64,000 nt of DNA from Streptococcus cuniculipharyngis (GTDB taxonomy: Bacteria > Bacillota > Bacilli > Lactobacillales > Streptococcaceae): NCBI RefSeq assembly GCF_007859195.1, contig NZ_VOHL01000001.1:124001-188000 (forward strand), given 5' to 3'. A program made the translations under genes and the position numbers. This document shows, piece after piece, positions 27,563 to 37,414 of this stretch (the stretch's first letter is position 1; each line of letters starts with the position of its first letter). Below the pieces are notes generated by a model. The model worked only from the letters and a program-made list of their open reading frames with translations. It was not told the origin of the DNA and did not search any database.

Positions 27563-28318
27563 ATGACTCAATTATTTACAAATAAAGTTGCCTTAGTAAC
27601 AGGTGGCGGATCAGGAATCGGTCGTGCCATTGCAGAAAGTTATGCTAAAGAAGGGGCCAAGGTTATCATTGTTGGCCGTCGTGAAGCAGTCTTGAAAGAA
27701 GTTTCTGAAGCTAATGAAGCAATTAGTTATGTCGTAGCAGATATTACTAATTCAGCAGACGTGACTAAAATCGCAGAAACAATTCAATCAGACTTTAATG
27801 GTCAGTTGGATATTTTAGTTAATAATGCTGGTTGGGCACCTGTTACACCACTTAAAGAGTTGACAATGGTAGATTATGATCGTGCCTTTGCTCTTGATGT
27901 GCGGGCTTTGTTGGATGTCACGATTCAAACATTACCGTTTATTCTTGCCTCTAAGGGAAATATTATCAACCTCTCAACGGTTGGTGCTCAGCACCGCGGA
28001 CCAAATATGTCTATGTATCTCGGTGCCAAGGCAGCTGTTGAAAACTTTACACGTGTCTGGGCCATGGAATTGGCGGATGACGGTGTTCGTGTTAATGCCA
28101 TTGCACCAGGGGCGATTCGTACAGATATTTGGAATTTGACAGATTTATCAGCTGAGGAAGCACAGGCACATGAGCAGGCTATTTCTCAACTAATCCCAAT
28201 GCACCGATTTGGACGTCCCGAAGAAGTTGCAAGTCTGGCAGTTTTTCTAGGTTCCGAACAAGCCTCATTTGTGACAGGAGCTATTTATGGCGTTGATGGT
28301 GGACAAGGGGCAAGTTAA
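27563..28318 (+). CDS. Short-chain dehydrogenase/reductase
   Basis: This 251-residue classical SDR has the cofactor motif TGGGSGIGRA, the NNAGW segment, catalytic Ser in INLSTVGA, and YLGAK as YxxxK. The C-terminal GAIYGVDGGQ is typical. It is complete. The ATG at 27563 follows GAAAGTGAG; an in-frame start at 27551 is less likely. The substrate cannot be read from the sequence. It has its own operator-type promoter. Confidence 0.88.
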   Translation: MTQLFTNKVALVTGGGSGIGRAIAESYAKEGAKVIIVGRREAVLKEVSEANEAISYVVADITNSADVTKIAETIQSDFNGQLDILVNNAGWAPVTPLKELTMVDYDRAFALDVRALLDVTIQTLPFILASKGNIINLSTVGAQHRGPNMSMYLGAKAAVENFTRVWAMELADDGVRVNAIAPGAIRTDIWNLTDLSAEEAQAHEQAISQLIPMHRFGRPEEVASLAVFLGSEQASFVTGAIYGVDGGQGAS

Positions 28319-28330
28319 AATGGAAAAACG

Positions 28331-29176
28331 ATGAAGAATAAGAATTTACTTATAGAATTAGTTACACTAGTATCAATTATCACATTAGCTGCCTGTGGTC
28401 AACAATCTTCACAAACATCAGAAACACCTGCTCAGACGACCGTAGCTTCTGTTGCTGATGAAGATAAACCATCCATTGTTAGCAATGTCCAATCGGTGGC
28501 CGGTGTACCACTTTTGACATTAAATAATGGTACGGAGTTGCCTCAGTTAGGACTGGGGACATAAATTCAATCTCTTGAACAGGATTCGAGTGCTACTGGT
28601 CGGAAATTATTGAACGATACGACAAGAGAGTCTGTTGTAGCAGCTTTGCAATCAGATTATCGCCATTTAGATACTGCCCATGGCTACTACAATGAAAAAG
28701 GCGTGGGGCAGGCTATTGGTATTAGTAATTTTGATAATGAACCAGAAATTTTTGAAGATATTATGGAGAATGCGGAAATTTAACCTCAAGCACTCCAAAT
28801 TGAAATGCATCCCTTTGCACAACGATTGGAAACACGCACATTGGCTGAAGAAAATGATATTCAGGTGGAAGCGTGGTATCCACTTGAACACGCAGACCCT
28901 GAATTATTAGAAAATGAAGTACTGGTAGAAATTGCTGAAAATCATAATAAGACTGTTCCGCAGACTATCCTTCGTTGGTTTATGCCAGAAGGCATCGCGA
29001 CTGTCCCAGGCTCTACCAACCCAGAACATATTGCTGAAAACATTGATATCTTTGATTTTGAATTGTCAGATGACGAGATAGAGCAGATACGTGATTTAGA
29101 CAAAGGTGAGGCAGGTCGTTATTTTAATCTTGATTATGATATCATGGGTGGATTCTTTGGTAATTTGGATGAATAA
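28331..29176 (+). pseudogene. Lipoprotein-anchored aldo/keto reductase, broken
   Basis: One frame encodes a lipoprotein signal (lipobox LAACG), a Ser/Thr linker and then an AKR (PLLTLNNGTELPQLGLGT; YRHLDTAHGYYNEK; EIAENHNKTVPQTILRW). In-frame TAA codons lie at 28562 and near 28781. An in-frame deletion joins NEKGVGQAI directly to GISNF, removing the Lys/His active-site block. An AKR exported to the cell surface is unusual. The original was probably a functional secreted enzyme. Confidence 0.82.
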
Positions 29177-29224
29177 ACTAAGACCAATAGTTACTTACTA
29201 ATGTAGTTTACATGAGGAAATGGA

Positions 29225-30220
29225 ATGAAACATAAAAAAATTATAGTGGTTCTTAGTCTATTATTCCTTCTATTAGCGGGAACTAGTTGGATTTATTTAC
29301 AAGCGAGATAAGAGACAATGTAGACACCTGCCAATAATTCAAGTAATCGAATGCAAGAAACGCAAGATGTTCCTCCGTCCTATTTGTAGGAGGTAGAAAA
29401 TGGCGGAACAATTGAAGAGGTTACTTATAATAGCAAAGATTATGCAGATGCTAATCAAGATATTGAAAAAGTAGCCTATGTTTATCTTCCTCCAGGGTAT
29501 GATGTGGACGATGAATCAGCTTCCTACAATATTTTGTATCTGATACATGGCTGGAGGATGACTGCTGAAGATTTTTTCCAATATTCTGATTTGAAAAATA
29601 TTTTAGACCATATGATTGAAAATGGTGATATAGAGCCTTTGATTGTGGTGACACTAACCTTTGATGCAGAAAATGCTCCCCAAGATTTCAGTCGTTCGGA
29701 AGCAGAAATTCGGAACTTCTATCATGATTTTCGGAATGATTTAGCTCCTTACATCGAAGAACGTTATCATACCTATGCAAGGAGTGGCGATGTAGCTGAT
29801 TTACAAGCTAGTCGTAATCATCGGGCTTTTGTAGGTTTTTCGGGAGGATCTGTGACGACCTGGTCACAATTCCAGCACAATTTGGACTTAATAAAATACT
29901 TTGGACCAATGAGTGGTGATAGTTGGGAAGTTGAGGTTTATGGTGGACGAGATAATAGTCAAGCTACGGTCGATTTATTTGAACAAGTAGTGACAGAAGG
30001 CGGCTACGATATATCTGATTATCAGATTTACGCAGCAACTGGTACAGAAGACTTCGCTCAGGATTTAATTGTGACACAGGTGGAAGAAATGTGGACACGC
30101 CAGTCATTTGATCAAGGAAATCTGACACTTAACATTAGTACAGGCTCCAGTCATGACTTGATAGCAGTTCAAGAATATCTATACAATATGCTTCCAACAT
30201 TTTTTGAAAAGACAAATTGA
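29225..30220 (+). pseudogene. Membrane-anchored esterase-like protein, three nonsense codons
   Basis: The frame starts MKHKKIIVVLSLLFLLLAG, an N-terminal signal or anchor. TAA and TAG codons follow near 29309 and 29321, with another TAG near 29386. From 29504 on the esterase part is open: ILYLIHGWRMTAEDFFQ, and GFSGGSVTTW as the nucleophile elbow. It resembles the esterase D/feruloyl-esterase group. It is inactive unless the late internal start is used, which would leave it unsecreted. Confidence 0.78.
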
Positions 30221-30245
30221 AGGAGGAATACTCAATGAGTTTTCA

Positions 30246-30312
30246 GTATTCAAAAAATGAATACTAGAATGAAAAATCAGTATTGTTCTATTTAATAAAC
30301 TAGGAGTATAAT
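30246..30312 (+). promoter_or_regulatory. LysR-type operator C and promoter of an aldo/keto reductase
   Basis: A perfect palindrome GTATTCA-AAAAA-TGAATACT (30246-30265) is followed by TTGTTC (30283) and TATAAT (30307). The spacing is the same as at sites A, B, D and E. Confidence 0.75.
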
Positions 30313-30342
30313 AGACTCATAAATAAGAAAGAGGTAAATAAG

Positions 30343-31203
30343 ATGACACAAACAATTACACTAAACGACGGAAATAAAATCCCTGCTATTGGTTTTGGAG
30401 TTTTTCAAATTCCAGCAGATGGTTCAACCTATACAGCAGTAAAAGAAGCCTTGGAAGTTGGCTACCGTCATATCGATACGGCTCAAGCCTATTTCAATGA
30501 GAAAGAAGTTGGGCAGGCTATCAAGGATTCAGGTATTCCACGTGAAGAAATCTTTGTAACCAGTAAACTCTGGATTCAGGATTTTGCCTATGAGACTGCT
30601 AAGTCAACGATTGATGCGACTTTAGAGAAAATGGGACTTGACTATCTTGACCTCTATCTACTTCATCAACCTTACGGGGAAGTGGAGCAGGCTTGGAAAG
30701 CTCTTGAAGAAGCCAAAGCTGCTGGTAAAATTAAATCCATCGGTGTTTCAAACTTCACTCCAACTTTCTGGAAACAATTTGTTCCAAATTTTGCAACTAT
30801 CCCAGCTGTCAACCAAGTTGAGTTCAACCCATACTTCCAACAAAAAGAATTGCGTGAATTACTTGCAGAAGACCAAGTGACCATTGAAGCTTGGGCACCA
30901 CTCGGACAAGGAAACAAAGAACTCTTTGAAGAGCCAATTATTACAGAATTGGCAAGTAAATACGGTAAAGATGTGGGTCAAATTATCCTGCGTTTTGAAA
31001 ATCAAGAAGGAATCGTTGCCTTGCCAAAATCAACTAAAAAGAGCCGCATGGCATCTAACAAAGACATTTTTGACTTTGAGTTGACAGTTGAAGAAATGGC
31101 TGCCCTTCGTGCTCTTGATAAAGGAAAAGGTTCACATGATCCAGATGCGCCAGGTGTGGGTGAGTATCTTTTGACCGCTTACGATATTCATGCCAATGAC
31201 TAG
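30343..31203 (+). CDS. Aldo/keto reductase
   Basis: This 286-residue enzyme has the intact tetrad D45, Y50, K75, H108 and the typical GVSNFTP and LRFENQEGIVALPKS blocks. The broken gene at 25771 is its close paralogue. It has a good ribosome site and its own operator-type promoter. It is probably a broad-specificity carbonyl reductase in the cytosol; the substrate is unknown. Confidence 0.9.
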   Translation: MTQTITLNDGNKIPAIGFGVFQIPADGSTYTAVKEALEVGYRHIDTAQAYFNEKEVGQAIKDSGIPREEIFVTSKLWIQDFAYETAKSTIDATLEKMGLDYLDLYLLHQPYGEVEQAWKALEEAKAAGKIKSIGVSNFTPTFWKQFVPNFATIPAVNQVEFNPYFQQKELRELLAEDQVTIEAWAPLGQGNKELFEEPIITELASKYGKDVGQIILRFENQEGIVALPKSTKKSRMASNKDIFDFELTVEEMAALRALDKGKGSHDPDAPGVGEYLLTAYDIHAND

Positions 31204-31224
31204 TCGGTTACTTAGGTAGATGTG

Positions 31225-31863
31225 ATGAAAAAAGTATTGATCTTAGGGGCTGCTGGCCAAATTGCTGGTATGGTTACCAATTGTTTGCTCGATCAAACAG
31301 ATTATGAATTGGTTTTTTATGCCAGACAAGCAACTGCTCACCTTGCCCATCTTGAATCAGAACGCATTAGTCTCATTTATTGAGATTTTAATGACAAGGC
31401 CCAATTATTGAAGGCTTTAGATGGAGTAGACGCTGTCTATTTCAACTATGTTTCAGGACCAGATGTTTTACAGACGGCACTAGATGCCATTCAAAAATCC
31501 GGTGTTAAGTGTCTGATTGCTGTCAGTGTCCCTGATATTTATCAAGAGATTACTGGTCCTTTTCAAAAATGGTATCGGCAAAACACTGGTATCATGTGGA
31601 CCTCACCTGTCCGAGATTTTGCAGATAGGATAGAAGCAAGTAGCTTGGATTATGTTATTCTTCGTATTACTTGGCTCTATAATAAAGGGTTAGTTCCTTT
31701 AGAAATAACTCGAAAAGGTGAACCCTTTACTTCCGCTCAGGTATCAAGACAATCGGTAGCGCAATTTGTGGTTGACTTGCTCACTGGTAAAGAAAATTAT
31801 CATCGCGAAAGTTTGGGATTAGGTGAAGCAGGAACTGCTTTTACTAAGCCTAGCTTTTACTAA
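31225..31863 (+). pseudogene. NAD(P)H-binding (NmrA/SDR5-like) protein, nonsense mutant
   Basis: The frame starts MKKVLILGAAGQIAGM, a Rossmann motif. It is stopped by TGA at 31381-31383 (codon 53) and stays open afterwards to 31863 (AVYFNYVSGPD; LRITWLYNKG). The intact paralogue is at 36762. It follows the reductase at 30343 after 21 bp, so it belongs to that transcript. Confidence 0.85.
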
Positions 31864-31897
31864 GCAACTACCCCATTAAAGAAAGAGAGAACTGATA

Positions 31898-32770
31898 ATG
31901 CAAACACAAAATGTTGTTTTTTTGAACAAAGAATTAAACCTCCACCTCGCAGGTATCCTTCGCTTGCCTGCAAACTTCGATTTGAATAATAATTATCCAG
32001 CAGTAGTTGTAACAGGTCCAATGCTTTCCGTAAAAGAACAAGCTCAAGCCATTTATGCCGATGCACTTACAGAAGCTGGTTATGTGACCTTGGTATTTGA
32101 TGGCGCTTATTTTGGCGAAAGTCAAGGTTTCCCACGCCAGCAAGAGCTTCCTGATGTTAAACAATCAGATATCGAAGGAGCGATAGACTTTCTCGAGAGC
32201 CTTCCTTATGTCGATAAGAACCGCATTGGCGGTTTAGGTATGTGTGGTTCAGGTTCTTATATGTCAGTAGCCGGTGTGAAAGATAGCCGTTTGAAAGCTA
32301 TTACCGCCGTAGTACCGGCGATTTCTGATATCTCAACCTCACCAATGACAAATTTCTTCATGCCGGAAGAAGAAGTCAAAGCAGCCAAAGATGCATATGA
32401 AAATGGAACAGGTAGTTTGGTTACACTTAATTTCCAACCTCGTGCTTTTGAAGAAGGTGCACAGTACTATTATTCAGCTCGTGGAAATCGTGCTCGTTGG
32501 AGCAATCAAGTTGTAGCTTGGAGTCAATTAGAGCTGATCAATTACAATGTGACCAATATCATGAAAGATATGACTAAGCCATATTTGGTTGTCACCGCTG
32601 AAAATGCATGGAGCCAGCCTGCTTCTCGTGAAATCTTTGATGCCGCTAAAAGTGAGATAAAAGAATGGGTTGTGGTCCCTGAAGCCAGTCACTTTGATAT
32701 GTATGACCTTCATCCATTTGTAGACCTAGCTTTTGATGCTATTTTGCCATTCTTTGAAAAAAATCTATAA
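31898..32770 (+). CDS. Alpha/beta hydrolase, dienelactone hydrolase-like
   Basis: This 290-residue cytosolic hydrolase starts MQTQNVVFLNKELNLHLAG. The nucleophile elbow is GLGMCGSGSY, with Cys in the position used by dienelactone-hydrolase and YcjY-like proteins. The acid lies near VTAEN and the His is in PEASHFDMY. It is intact, has GAGAG upstream and is probably co-transcribed with the genes before it. The substrate is unknown. Confidence 0.82.
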   Translation: MQTQNVVFLNKELNLHLAGILRLPANFDLNNNYPAVVVTGPMLSVKEQAQAIYADALTEAGYVTLVFDGAYFGESQGFPRQQELPDVKQSDIEGAIDFLESLPYVDKNRIGGLGMCGSGSYMSVAGVKDSRLKAITAVVPAISDISTSPMTNFFMPEEEVKAAKDAYENGTGSLVTLNFQPRAFEEGAQYYYSARGNRARWSNQVVAWSQLELINYNVTNIMKDMTKPYLVVTAENAWSQPASREIFDAAKSEIKEWVVVPEASHFDMYDLHPFVDLAFDAILPFFEKNL

Positions 32771-32832
32771 AGTGGCAACGGTAGAACTACTTGCTAGATT
32801 AATCGGCAAATCGTTCCAAGAAAAAAGACATG

Positions 32833-32879
32833 ATACTCTGCGATTATTTACTTTGTAGAATAGTGCAGAGTATTTTTTA
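32833..32879 (+). terminator. Terminator before the flavodoxin-like pseudogene
   Basis: The arms ATACTCTGC (32833-32841) and GCAGAGTAT (32865-32873) are followed by TTTTTAT. Confidence 0.7.
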
Positions 32880-32897
32880 TAAGAGGAGAATAAGATT

Positions 32898-33311
32898 ATG
32901 AAAATTTTATTTATCAATGGCAGTCCAAATAAAAATGGGAAGACCGTCACTCTAGCACAAAAATTGCTTAAAAACCAAGAGTATGAAATCCTTCATTTGG
33001 TAGATTATAAATTATACGCCTACGGTCAGGATTTTTCTGATGACCAGTTTAATGAAGTTATCCAGAAAGTCTTTACTGCGGATACTCTGGTCATTGGCTC
33101 CCCAGTTTATTGACACAGTATCAATGGCTTGATCCGCAACTTTTTGGATCGTCAATATGGTGTGGTGGAAGATGAGCTGGTTGGCAAGAAACTGTATTTT
33201 ATTTTTCAAGGCTCTGCGCCAACACAAGAAGTGCTAGAAATGGGGGAATATACCATGCGTCGTTATGCTGGGCTTTATGGATTAGATTATCTAGGAATGG
33301 TGAATCAATAA
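32898..33311 (+). pseudogene. NAD(P)H-dependent FMN reductase-like protein, nonsense mutant
   Basis: The frame starts MKILFINGSPNKNGKTVTLA, a flavodoxin-fold FMN loop. TGA at 33111-33113 falls after LVIGSPVY, where the family has Trp (VYWHS), so TGG became TGA. The frame then runs to 33311 (GLIRNFLDRQYG; YFIFQGSAPT) and ends early after GLDYLGMVNQ. It is inactive. Confidence 0.82.
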
Positions 33312-33430
33312 GAAGATAGTCCTCTTTGGTTCAACATTAGCAATTTATGGTATAATAGACGGGGTATTTTATGACACAAAAATAATGAACTTCATGAAAT
33401 GAGGAGTAAACAGAAAGGATTGTTATACAA

Positions 33431-34000
33431 ATGTTAATGTCAAAAGAGCGATTAATTGCTTTTACAGATGCCGTCTTGGCGATTATCATGACGATTTTAG
33501 TCTTGGAATTGGAACGGCCAGATCAGATTAGTTGGCAAGCCCTGTGGGACTTGCGGACTAATTTTTTTGCCTACACTATTTCCTTTTTTTGGTTGGGAAC
33601 CATGTGGGTTAATCTGCATCGTAGTTGGGATGTGGTTGATAAAATCAACACCAATTTGGTATGGAGTTCGATTGTCCTACTCTTCTTTTCATCCTTTTTC
33701 CCCTACACCACAGCCTTGGTTTCAGCTGATTTTAATAACCCAGTTGCTCAAACCTTCTATGGTGTTATTGTCCTTCTGGTAACAGCTTCTAATGTTTGGA
33801 TGTATCATGAATTACGTCAGATAAATTCTAAAGCCGTTGGAGCAAGTCATTTTAATATTCTAAACAGTGCTGGAATAGTGGATATTGCCATAAAATTAAT
33901 AGGCCTAGTCTTGACCTTGACGGTCTTTCCTTCTGCCATGATGTGGGCGGTACTTTTTACAGCAGTCGTAATTGTCTTGCCAAGAGCGATTCGGCAGTAA
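33431..34000 (+). CDS. TMEM175-like (DUF1211) membrane protein
   Basis: This 189-residue protein has about six membrane segments and the family's first-helix signature ERLIAFTDAVLAIIMTIL, which lines the ion pathway in bacterial TMEM175-type potassium channels. It is the intact paralogue of the broken gene at 24226. The start is at 33431 or 33437. TGGTATAAT, an extended -10, lies near 33348. No LysR-type site is seen here. Confidence 0.82.
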   Translation: MLMSKERLIAFTDAVLAIIMTILVLELERPDQISWQALWDLRTNFFAYTISFFWLGTMWVNLHRSWDVVDKINTNLVWSSIVLLFFSSFFPYTTALVSADFNNPVAQTFYGVIVLLVTASNVWMYHELRQINSKAVGASHFNILNSAGIVDIAIKLIGLVLTLTVFPSAMMWAVLFTAVVIVLPRAIRQ

Positions 34001-34012
34001 TCCTTATCAAAT

Positions 34013-34054
34013 AAAGAAAAGTATGGTTCAAATTCGAACCATACTTTTCTTTAT
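34013..34054. terminator. Bidirectional terminator between the channel and lysR genes
   Basis: The 17-bp arms AAAGAAAAGTATGGTTC (34013-34029) and GAACCATACTTTTCTTT (34036-34052) serve the convergent genes on both sides. Confidence 0.9.
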
Positions 34055-34056
34055 GA

Positions 34057-34884
34057 CTAAGTAAGTTGCATCAGTACACTTTTGTTCTTTTTTAATGTTG
34101 AAATGTAGAAAGTTTTTGTCGCTTGCTCATCGATGATAGGGACATGCACACGTTGATTTGGATTTTCAGAAGCAGCTTGGGTGATATTGGTTGAAAAGCT
34201 TGGCAAGGCCGAGGCAGAAATCAATTCGTTAAAGGCGTCCCAATCTGTCTGGACAATGAACTTTGTTTGGCTCAGTTGATCTACAAGTGGTTGCCAGATT
34301 CCCAAATCTGACCGCAAGAGCATGGTTAGGTTTGACAAATCATCCAAAGTAATTTCCTCACGCATAGCATAGGGATGGGCAGGTGGAACTGAAATATAGA
34401 GTTGTTCTTTGAAGAAACCTGTTGTCAGCACATCTTCATGCTCAATTGGAAAGTCTGTCACGATGAATTGGAATTTCTGATCAAGTAATGCTTCCAGGAG
34501 AGAATCATTATCGTGCAACTCGACAAGGACTTCTTGTTCTGAGTCATGCTCTGCCAACCGATTCCTCACTTCCCATTCAACACCAGGAGCTGAGATGCCG
34601 CCAAATAAAGTTGTGGCTTGGAGAGAAAAACGTTGGATATTTCTCAGAAATTGCTGCTCATAGTTGAGCAAGGCTTCTGCTTGTTGAACAGTATATTCTC
34701 CAGTTGCTGTTAAGGAAAGCTTGTTTTTGCTTCGTTGGAAAAGCTGGATGCCTAAGTCGTCTTCTAACTGACGCATATTACGGGTCAAAGATGGCTGTGA
34801 AATCAGCAAAACCTCAGCTGCGCCTGATAGTGTCCCTTCTTTAGCGACCGTAATCAATTGTTCTAGGTGTTGCAAATTAATCAT
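34057..34884 (-). CDS. LysR-family transcriptional regulator
   Basis: This 275-residue protein has the N-terminal LysR winged helix (MINLQHLEQLITVAKEGTLS; SQPSLTRNMRQLEDDLGIQL) and a C-terminal effector domain. AAGGAG supports the ATG at 34884. It is slightly short at the C-terminus for the family but otherwise complete. It is the only regulator of this type in the island, and its upstream region shares operator D with the divergent reductase. Five copies of that operator suggest it controls the island; its inducer is unknown. Confidence 0.88.
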   Translation of the reverse strand: MINLQHLEQLITVAKEGTLSGAAEVLLISQPSLTRNMRQLEDDLGIQLFQRSKNKLSLTATGEYTVQQAEALLNYEQQFLRNIQRFSLQATTLFGGISAPGVEWEVRNRLAEHDSEQEVLVELHDNDSLLEALLDQKFQFIVTDFPIEHEDVLTTGFFKEQLYISVPPAHPYAMREEITLDDLSNLTMLLRSDLGIWQPLVDQLSQTKFIVQTDWDAFNELISASALPSFSTNITQAASENPNQRVHVPIIDEQATKTFYISTLKKNKSVLMQLT

Positions 34885-34900
34885 AGTTTCTCCTTTGTGA

Positions 34901-34967
34901 CTATTCATTTTATGAATACTAGTCTAACCAATTGCTATTGTACTATTTTTTTAAGACCTTGTAAAAT
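34901..34967 (+). promoter_or_regulatory. LysR-type operator D and promoter of an aldo/keto reductase
   Basis: CTATTCA-TTTTA-TGAATACT (34901-34920) is followed by TTGTAC (34938) and TAAAAT (34962), with 18/42-nt spacing. It lies in the divergent gap just before lysR, so it could also serve autoregulation. Confidence 0.78.
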
Positions 34968-34992
34968 AGAGACATCAAGTGGAGGTGGTTGT

Positions 34993-35853
34993 ATGAATAC
35001 GATCAGATTAAATAATGGGATTGAGATGCCACAGGTTGGGATGGGCTTGTTTCAGCTGAAAGGTGATGAGACTCAAACCTATATCAAACAGGCGATTGAG
35101 GCTGGCTATCGGCTGTTTGATACGGCTAGTATCTATGGCAATGAAGCCGATCTAAGAAAAGCCGTCAAAGAGTCGGGAATAGATAGAGAAGAGTTTTTTA
35201 TTTCCAGCAAGGTCTGGATTCATTCGGATGGCTATGAAGCGACGATGAAAGAGTTTGAAACGAGTCTAAATCGCTTGGGAACAGATTACATTGACCTGTA
35301 TTTGATTCATCAACCGATGGGGGATGTTTATGGATCTTGGCGTGCCTTAGAGGAGCTTTATACTCAAGGGAAAATTAAGGCTATTGGCGTATCGAATTTT
35401 TCTGAAGATCGCTTGCTTGATTTTATTTTGAACATTAATATTGTGCCTGCGGTGAACCAAATTGAGCTTCATCCTTTCTTCCATCAAACATCCCTAAGGA
35501 AACTGATGAAGGATTACGGGATTCAGGTTCAGGCTTGGGGCCCGCTTTGTGAGGGGATGAAAAATATCTTTCAGCATCCAGTATTAGAAAATATCGCAAA
35601 AAAACATCAGAAATCCATTGCTCAAATTACTTTAAAGTGGAGTGTGCAGATGGGCAATAGCGTCATCCCCAAATCAACAAATCCCGTACATTTGGAAGAA
35701 AATATAGCCCTTTGGGATTTTGAATTGGACCAAGAAGACTTAGACCAAATCAAACAGCTGGACATTGGTTACAGTGAAATTATTGACCATAAAAATCTGG
35801 CCGTTGTAAAAGGGTTGAACCTGTGTTTAGGGAGTAAGAAGACTCCTGTCTAA
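34993..35853 (+). CDS. Aldo/keto reductase
   Basis: This 286-residue enzyme has D43 (LFDTAS), Y48 (SIYGNE), K73 (ISSKVW) and the His of LIHQP. GGAGGTGG supports the ATG at 34993; the upstream open frame is not coding. It is divergent from lysR and heads a run of genes (esterase, NmrA-like, MFS, flavodoxins) with short gaps. Confidence 0.88.
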   Translation: MNTIRLNNGIEMPQVGMGLFQLKGDETQTYIKQAIEAGYRLFDTASIYGNEADLRKAVKESGIDREEFFISSKVWIHSDGYEATMKEFETSLNRLGTDYIDLYLIHQPMGDVYGSWRALEELYTQGKIKAIGVSNFSEDRLLDFILNINIVPAVNQIELHPFFHQTSLRKLMKDYGIQVQAWGPLCEGMKNIFQHPVLENIAKKHQKSIAQITLKWSVQMGNSVIPKSTNPVHLEENIALWDFELDQEDLDQIKQLDIGYSEIIDHKNLAVVKGLNLCLGSKKTPV

Positions 35854-35863
35854 AGGAGGAATT

Positions 35864-36745
35864 ATGGTATTTACAAAAGATACAAAAATTAGAGAAATTA
35901 CCCAACATCATAGTTTTAAAGGATTTGGTCACTTATTATTTCCGCTTCAGCTGACTTTTCATCCTGAGGAGACTGTCCAAGATGTGACTGATTCAAACCA
36001 TTATATCTGGTACTCAAACTTGAAAACTGAGACCAGTTTAGAGGTTTTGAACAACTTACTTGAGCGTGCTCAAAAAAATGAACAAATCTTTTTCCCCATT
36101 TATGATGAGGACGAGATGGTGAAGGATCCAAGTAAGAGAGAAACAGGGCTATTTTACTTCAAAGGGAAGGAATATGAGAAATTTGCCCTTATCAATGCAG
36201 GCGGCGGTTTTCATTATGTTGCTGCCTTGCACGACAGTTTCCCACAAGCCTTGGCCTTAAGCCAAAGAGGCTACAATGCCTTTGCTCTGATCTATCGCCC
36301 CAAGAAGGCCTATGAAGATTTGGCATGAGCCTTAGATTATCTTTACAACCATGCTAGTGAGTTGAAGATTTCTCCTGACCAGTATTCACTTTGGGGTGGT
36401 TCTGCTGGAGCTAGGATGGCTATTCACTTAGGGAATAAAAAAGAATTACGATGTCTATCAAAGACTACCATTGGTCCAGCCAGCATGATTGTTAGTCAAT
36501 ATACGGGTTATTCATCTGTTTCTAGAGATGATGCACCGACCTATGCCAATTGTGGGACTAACGACTGGATTGCAAACTGGCAGGTGATGGAAAATCGACT
36601 GAAGAACTTGAAAAAGCTTGGGATTGACAGCCAGTTTCACGTCTATAAAGGGTTGAGGCATGTTTTTGGTATTGGAAAAGACACAGTAGCTGAAGGATGG
36701 ATAGATGACGCCATTTCCTTCTGGGAAAAACAAATCAACAAATAG
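35864..36745 (+). pseudogene. Acetyl-esterase-like alpha/beta hydrolase, nonsense mutant
   Basis: The frame has ALINAGGGFHYVA as the oxyanion region and LWGGSAGARMAIHLG as the nucleophile elbow, with a late TNDWIANWQV and LRHVFGIG (His). TGA at 36326-36328 splits it after KKAYEDLA; the same frame resumes. It resembles the BD-FAE/acetylxylan-esterase group. It is probably inactive. Confidence 0.78.
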
Positions 36746-36761
36746 AAATTGGAGAAAAACA

Positions 36762-37400
36762 ATGAGATTAGTAATTATTGGTGCAGCAGGACAAATTCCG
36801 GGATTTCTTATCCCACGGGTATTAGAAGAAACCGATTTTAAATTGACACTAGCGGGACGAAAGGTCAGTCAACGTTTGTCTTATCAAGATGACCGCATTC
36901 GCTATGTGGATGGGGATATGTCCCGTCTTGATAATGTCCGACAGGCTTTAGAGGATGCAGATGTTGTCTTTGTCAATGAAGCATCGCCAACCTTGTTAGA
37001 GCCAACCATTGCCGTCATGAAGGAAAAGGGAATCAGACGCCTCATTGTAGCAGGGGTTCTCGGTGTGTATGATGAGGTCGTCGGAGACTTTGGTCGATGG
37101 AATGAAGCCATGATTGGTGCTTATTCTCCAACAAATAATCGGGTCATCGGTGCTAAGTTAGTGGATGAGTCAGGTTTGGATTATACCTACCTTCGTATGA
37201 CTTGGCTCTATAATCAGGAAGGCAATCGAGCCTATAAATTGATTCCGCAGGGGGAACCTTATAAAGGAGCGCAAGTCACGCGCCAAGCAGTTGCCCAATA
37301 TGTTATGGACCTATTGCAAGATCCAAGTCGTGACCTAGGTGTGAGTGTTGGAATTGTAGAGCCAGGAAGTGAAACTTTAGCGAAACCAGTTTTCTACTAA
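36762..37400 (+). CDS. NAD(P)H-binding (NmrA/SDR5-like) protein
   Basis: This 212-residue protein has an N-terminal Rossmann motif (LVIIGAAGQIPGFLIPRVL) and lacks the classical SDR catalytic tyrosine block. It is the intact paralogue of the gene broken at 31225. GGAG precedes the ATG at 36762. The likely role is NAD(P)H-dependent reduction or redox sensing; the substrate is unknown. Confidence 0.85.
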   Translation: MRLVIIGAAGQIPGFLIPRVLEETDFKLTLAGRKVSQRLSYQDDRIRYVDGDMSRLDNVRQALEDADVVFVNEASPTLLEPTIAVMKEKGIRRLIVAGVLGVYDEVVGDFGRWNEAMIGAYSPTNNRVIGAKLVDESGLDYTYLRMTWLYNQEGNRAYKLIPQGEPYKGAQVTRQAVAQYVMDLLQDPSRDLGVSVGIVEPGSETLAKPVFY

Positions 37401-37414
37401 GAAAGTGTGAGTAT

